NCBI GenBank assembly: GCA_019421925.1
Contig: JAHZEH010000042.1
Location: forward strand, 3,442 to 11,503
Source: Clostridia bacterium
Lineage (GTDB): Bacteria > Bacillota > Clostridia > Christensenellales > CALWSW01
Length of the DNA: 8,062 nt
Direction: 5' to 3'
In this document: positions 6,468 to 8,062 of the stretch, piece by piece
Layout of the letters: every line of letters starts with the position of its first letter
How positions within the stretch are numbered: the stretch's first letter is position 1
Made by a program: the position numbers and the translations under genes
Notes under the pieces: generated by a model
The model's input: the letters and a program-made list of their open reading frames with translations, nothing else
Databases searched by the model: none
Told to the model about the DNA's origin: nothing

Positions 6468-6500
6468 CGGGGATGTTCTCAGGCCTGGAACACCTCCCCG
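6468..6500 (+). promoter_or_regulatory. Leader hairpin before the surface protein
   Basis: CGGGGA plus TGTTC (6468-6478) pairs with GAACA plus TCCCCG (6488-6500) around a 9-nt loop, with a two-base CC bulge on the 3' side. It lies at the 5' end of the predicted leader, 12 nt before the Shine-Dalgarno GAAAGGAG (6513-6520). It may stabilise the mRNA. Its CCTCC (6493-6497) could alternatively pair with GGAG of the ribosome site. Confidence 0.5.
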
Positions 6501-6530
6501 CATTCACAAACCGAAAGGAGCAATACGCAT

Positions 6531-7883
6531 ATGATGAACCTCAAGAAATATCTTTCGCAGGTGATGGCGGGCGTGCTCAGCCTTTCCATGGCGGCCTCGC
6601 TTGCATTTGTGGTCGGCCCCACCGCGGATGAGGCGGCTAAGTCGGACGCTTTTCAGGTGAAGAACTTCTTCGTCACGGACGCCATGGCGACGGCCCAGGG
6701 TACCCGCGTCTGGAGCAACCTGGTTGATAACAGCCAGAAGAGCTTTGCGGTCAACGAATTGGTGTATTACACCATGGAGATCAGCATTGCAAACCCCGCC
6801 AAAAACAGCAAAGTGACCAGCGCTGTCGGCAATGAGTATAAGGTCATTGTCTCCTCGCCCACCAGCGATTTGTCCCTCAGCACCCAGACGGACGTGGTGC
6901 TGACCCATCCCTTTAACGCCTCCTATGCCGACGTTGTCTCCACGGATAACGGCACGGTCAAGGCGGGCGCCACCCAGGCCGTCACCTATGAAAAGGGCGA
7001 CAACAGCATGACCTTCACCATCAAGGTGTGGGACGACGATCCCTACAATTCCAATATCAACAAGGGCTATGAGGCCATCAACCTGGCCATCCGCGAGGGT
7101 GAAAACCAGGCGGCTTCCACGACCTTCCACATCGGTTTTGCCGGCCTCAACAGGGATGCCAAGACCGGTTCCGCCACGGCCAAGGTCGCTCCCACCGAAT
7201 TCAAGTTCAAGGGCGACAGCCTGACGGTCAACCTCAATGGCCGTGAATACACCATCAAAAAGGTCCCCGCCACCTGGCCGGCTACCAGCAACACCGCCGC
7301 CTGGCCCACCGACGTGGCGGCTTCCCTCTCCACCATTGGCTATCAGATCTCCACCCGTGTCAACGGCTCCCACGTCGAAATTGTCACGCTGGACACTGAG
7401 GTGACCAATGCCGAGGGCTATGGCCTCTCCCTGGGTCTCGTCAAGGGCGGAGTCACCGTCTCCAAGAGCACCTTCGGCGGCCAGTATGTCTTCACGACCA
7501 CGGGCGCGCCCGCGTTCAACACTGAGGAATCCGCCCGGCTGGAGACCATGATGAACGACTTTGGTTTCTCCACCAACGCCAACTACAAGCTGCAGGACAA
7601 AAACTTTGAGCAGGCCACCACCTATAAGGCGACTCTGACGGCCACCTACAACCCCGTCCCCGTTGACGACGGCGAGGTTGACGAGGGCACCGACGAGATT
7701 CCGGACGATGAGATTGATGACGACATCATCGAGGAGGAAATCCCTGAGGTTGAGGAGGAGGAGGTGCCCCAGACCGGCGACAAGAGCGCTGATATCGCTC
7801 TGGCCCTCACGCTGGGCGCGCTGCTCTCCGCTGCCGCTCTGGCCACTGTTATGAGAAAAGCCTCTGCTGAGGAGAGCAAATAA
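6531..7883 (+). CDS. Sortase-anchored surface protein (VPQTG)
   Basis: The 450-residue protein has an N-terminal signal peptide (MMNLKKYLSQVMAGVLSLSM and a further hydrophobic stretch to about residue 29). A long Thr/Ser/Asn/Val-rich, probably beta-strand region follows. Residues 376-411 are a very acidic Asp/Glu/Pro spacer, and then comes a sortase motif VPQTG (412-416), a hydrophobic segment and an RK pair near the end. Sortase would cleave between Thr and Gly and join the protein to peptidoglycan. The tail after RK is unusually long and acidic (ASAEESK). The ATG at 6531 is chosen because GAAAGGAG (6513-6520) is 10 bp upstream; the ATG at 6534 is a possible alternative. Codons are strongly biased to C-ending forms (AAC, ACC, GCC, TAC) compared with the G-rich neighbours, which suggests high expression. 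No sortase gene is in the window. The mature-region family is not recognised; a major surface-layer, adhesin or fibre protein is possible. Confidence 0.9.
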   Translation: MMNLKKYLSQVMAGVLSLSMAASLAFVVGPTADEAAKSDAFQVKNFFVTDAMATAQGTRVWSNLVDNSQKSFAVNELVYYTMEISIANPAKNSKVTSAVGNEYKVIVSSPTSDLSLSTQTDVVLTHPFNASYADVVSTDNGTVKAGATQAVTYEKGDNSMTFTIKVWDDDPYNSNINKGYEAINLAIREGENQAASTTFHIGFAGLNRDAKTGSATAKVAPTEFKFKGDSLTVNLNGREYTIKKVPATWPATSNTAAWPTDVAASLSTIGYQISTRVNGSHVEIVTLDTEVTNAEGYGLSLGLVKGGVTVSKSTFGGQYVFTTTGAPAFNTEESARLETMMNDFGFSTNANYKLQDKNFEQATTYKATLTATYNPVPVDDGEVDEGTDEIPDDEIDDDIIEEEIPEVEEEEVPQTGDKSADIALALTLGALLSAAALATVMRKASAEESK

Positions 7884-7910
7884 TTGCTTCCGGGCATAGC
7901 AGAGCGATGG

Positions 7911-7942
7911 GAAAAGGACGCGGATTATTCCGCGTTCTTTTC
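7911..7942 (+). terminator. Rho-independent terminator of the surface-protein gene
   Basis: GAAAAGGACGCGG (7911-7923) pairs with CCGCGTTCTTTTC (7930-7942) around the 6-nt loop ATTATT, with one G-T wobble. The T-rich 3' arm and position 28 bp after the stop support a strong terminator. Confidence 0.92.
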
Positions 7943-7967
7943 TGTGCAGGAGGGGACTTTTGCAGGA

Positions 7968-8062
7968 TTGTTTTTCGATAAGAGCGAAGACCTCTATGCC
8001 AAAAACAGCCTCATCTATTTCGTGATGCAGGTCCGCGCCTACAACTCCGTGCAGAATGCGGA
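7968..8062 (+). CDS. Start of an unrecognised gene, cut by the window end
   Basis: A frame open to the window edge reads FFDKSEDLYAKNSLIYFV and onward, with a coding-like preference for C or G in third positions. It has no ATG start. The TTG at 7968 is chosen because AGGAGGGG (7948-7955) lies 12 bp upstream; a GTG at 7944 is in frame but has no Shine-Dalgarno and overlaps the region just after the terminator. Only about 31 residues are visible and no domain can be named. Other frames are also open here, including one on the minus strand, so the call is tentative. Confidence 0.45.
   Translation, partial: MFFDKSEDLYAKNSLIYFVMQVRAYNSVQNA

Noticed and set aside
6504..7373. A long open frame on the minus strand opposite the surface-protein gene
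   Set aside because: It mirrors the codon bias of the + strand gene, has a low-complexity G/V/D-rich translation, and the + strand gene has a signal peptide, sortase motif, ribosome site and terminator.

Overview
This window looks like chromosomal DNA from a GC-rich Gram-positive Clostridia, most likely an Oscillospiraceae-type gut anaerobe (Flavonifractor/Intestinimonas-like). That placement is an inference from the high GC, G-rich Shine-Dalgarno sequences before nearly every gene, a sortase-anchored surface protein, a Gram-positive lipoprotein and strong rho-independent terminators. Every gene I can support is on the + strand.

Layout. (1) 18-766: a secreted SH3-domain protein split by an apparent -1 frameshift at a run of seven G, followed by a weak terminator. 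(2) 767-1062: an intergenic region with an extended -10 promoter and a near-perfect 23-bp-arm inverted repeat that starts where transcription should begin. (3) 1063-2123: a flavodoxin-fold reductase with a CX2CX2CX6C cysteine cluster, overlapping by 4 bp a membrane-anchored beta-propeller-like protein. (4) 2241-2690: a small membrane-anchored protein with a C-terminal domain resembling the BofC C-terminal domain. (5) 2747-3988: proA (gamma-glutamyl phosphate reductase), with its own promoter and a strong terminator and no proB beside it. (6) 4330-5664: a lipoprotein with a duplicated domain, closed by a strong terminator. (7) 5745-6356: a cytoplasmic protein with the outline of a GH25 lysozyme in which both catalytic acidic positions appear to be alanine. 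(8) 6357-6530: an AT-rich regulatory region with phased CGTAATA repeats and one or two promoters. (9) 6531-7883: a sortase-anchored surface protein (VPQTG) with codon use typical of high expression. (10) 7968-8062: the probable start of one more gene, cut by the window edge.

Apart from proA and the flavoprotein, most genes encode envelope-associated proteins of unknown function, each largely its own transcription unit. I see no defence system, CRISPR array, mobile element, tRNA or rRNA. The points most worth a second look are the catalytically dead GH25-like protein, the regulatory region before the surface protein, the palindrome at the predicted transcription start near 888, and the frameshift in the first gene. 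I found no convincing new multi-gene system.
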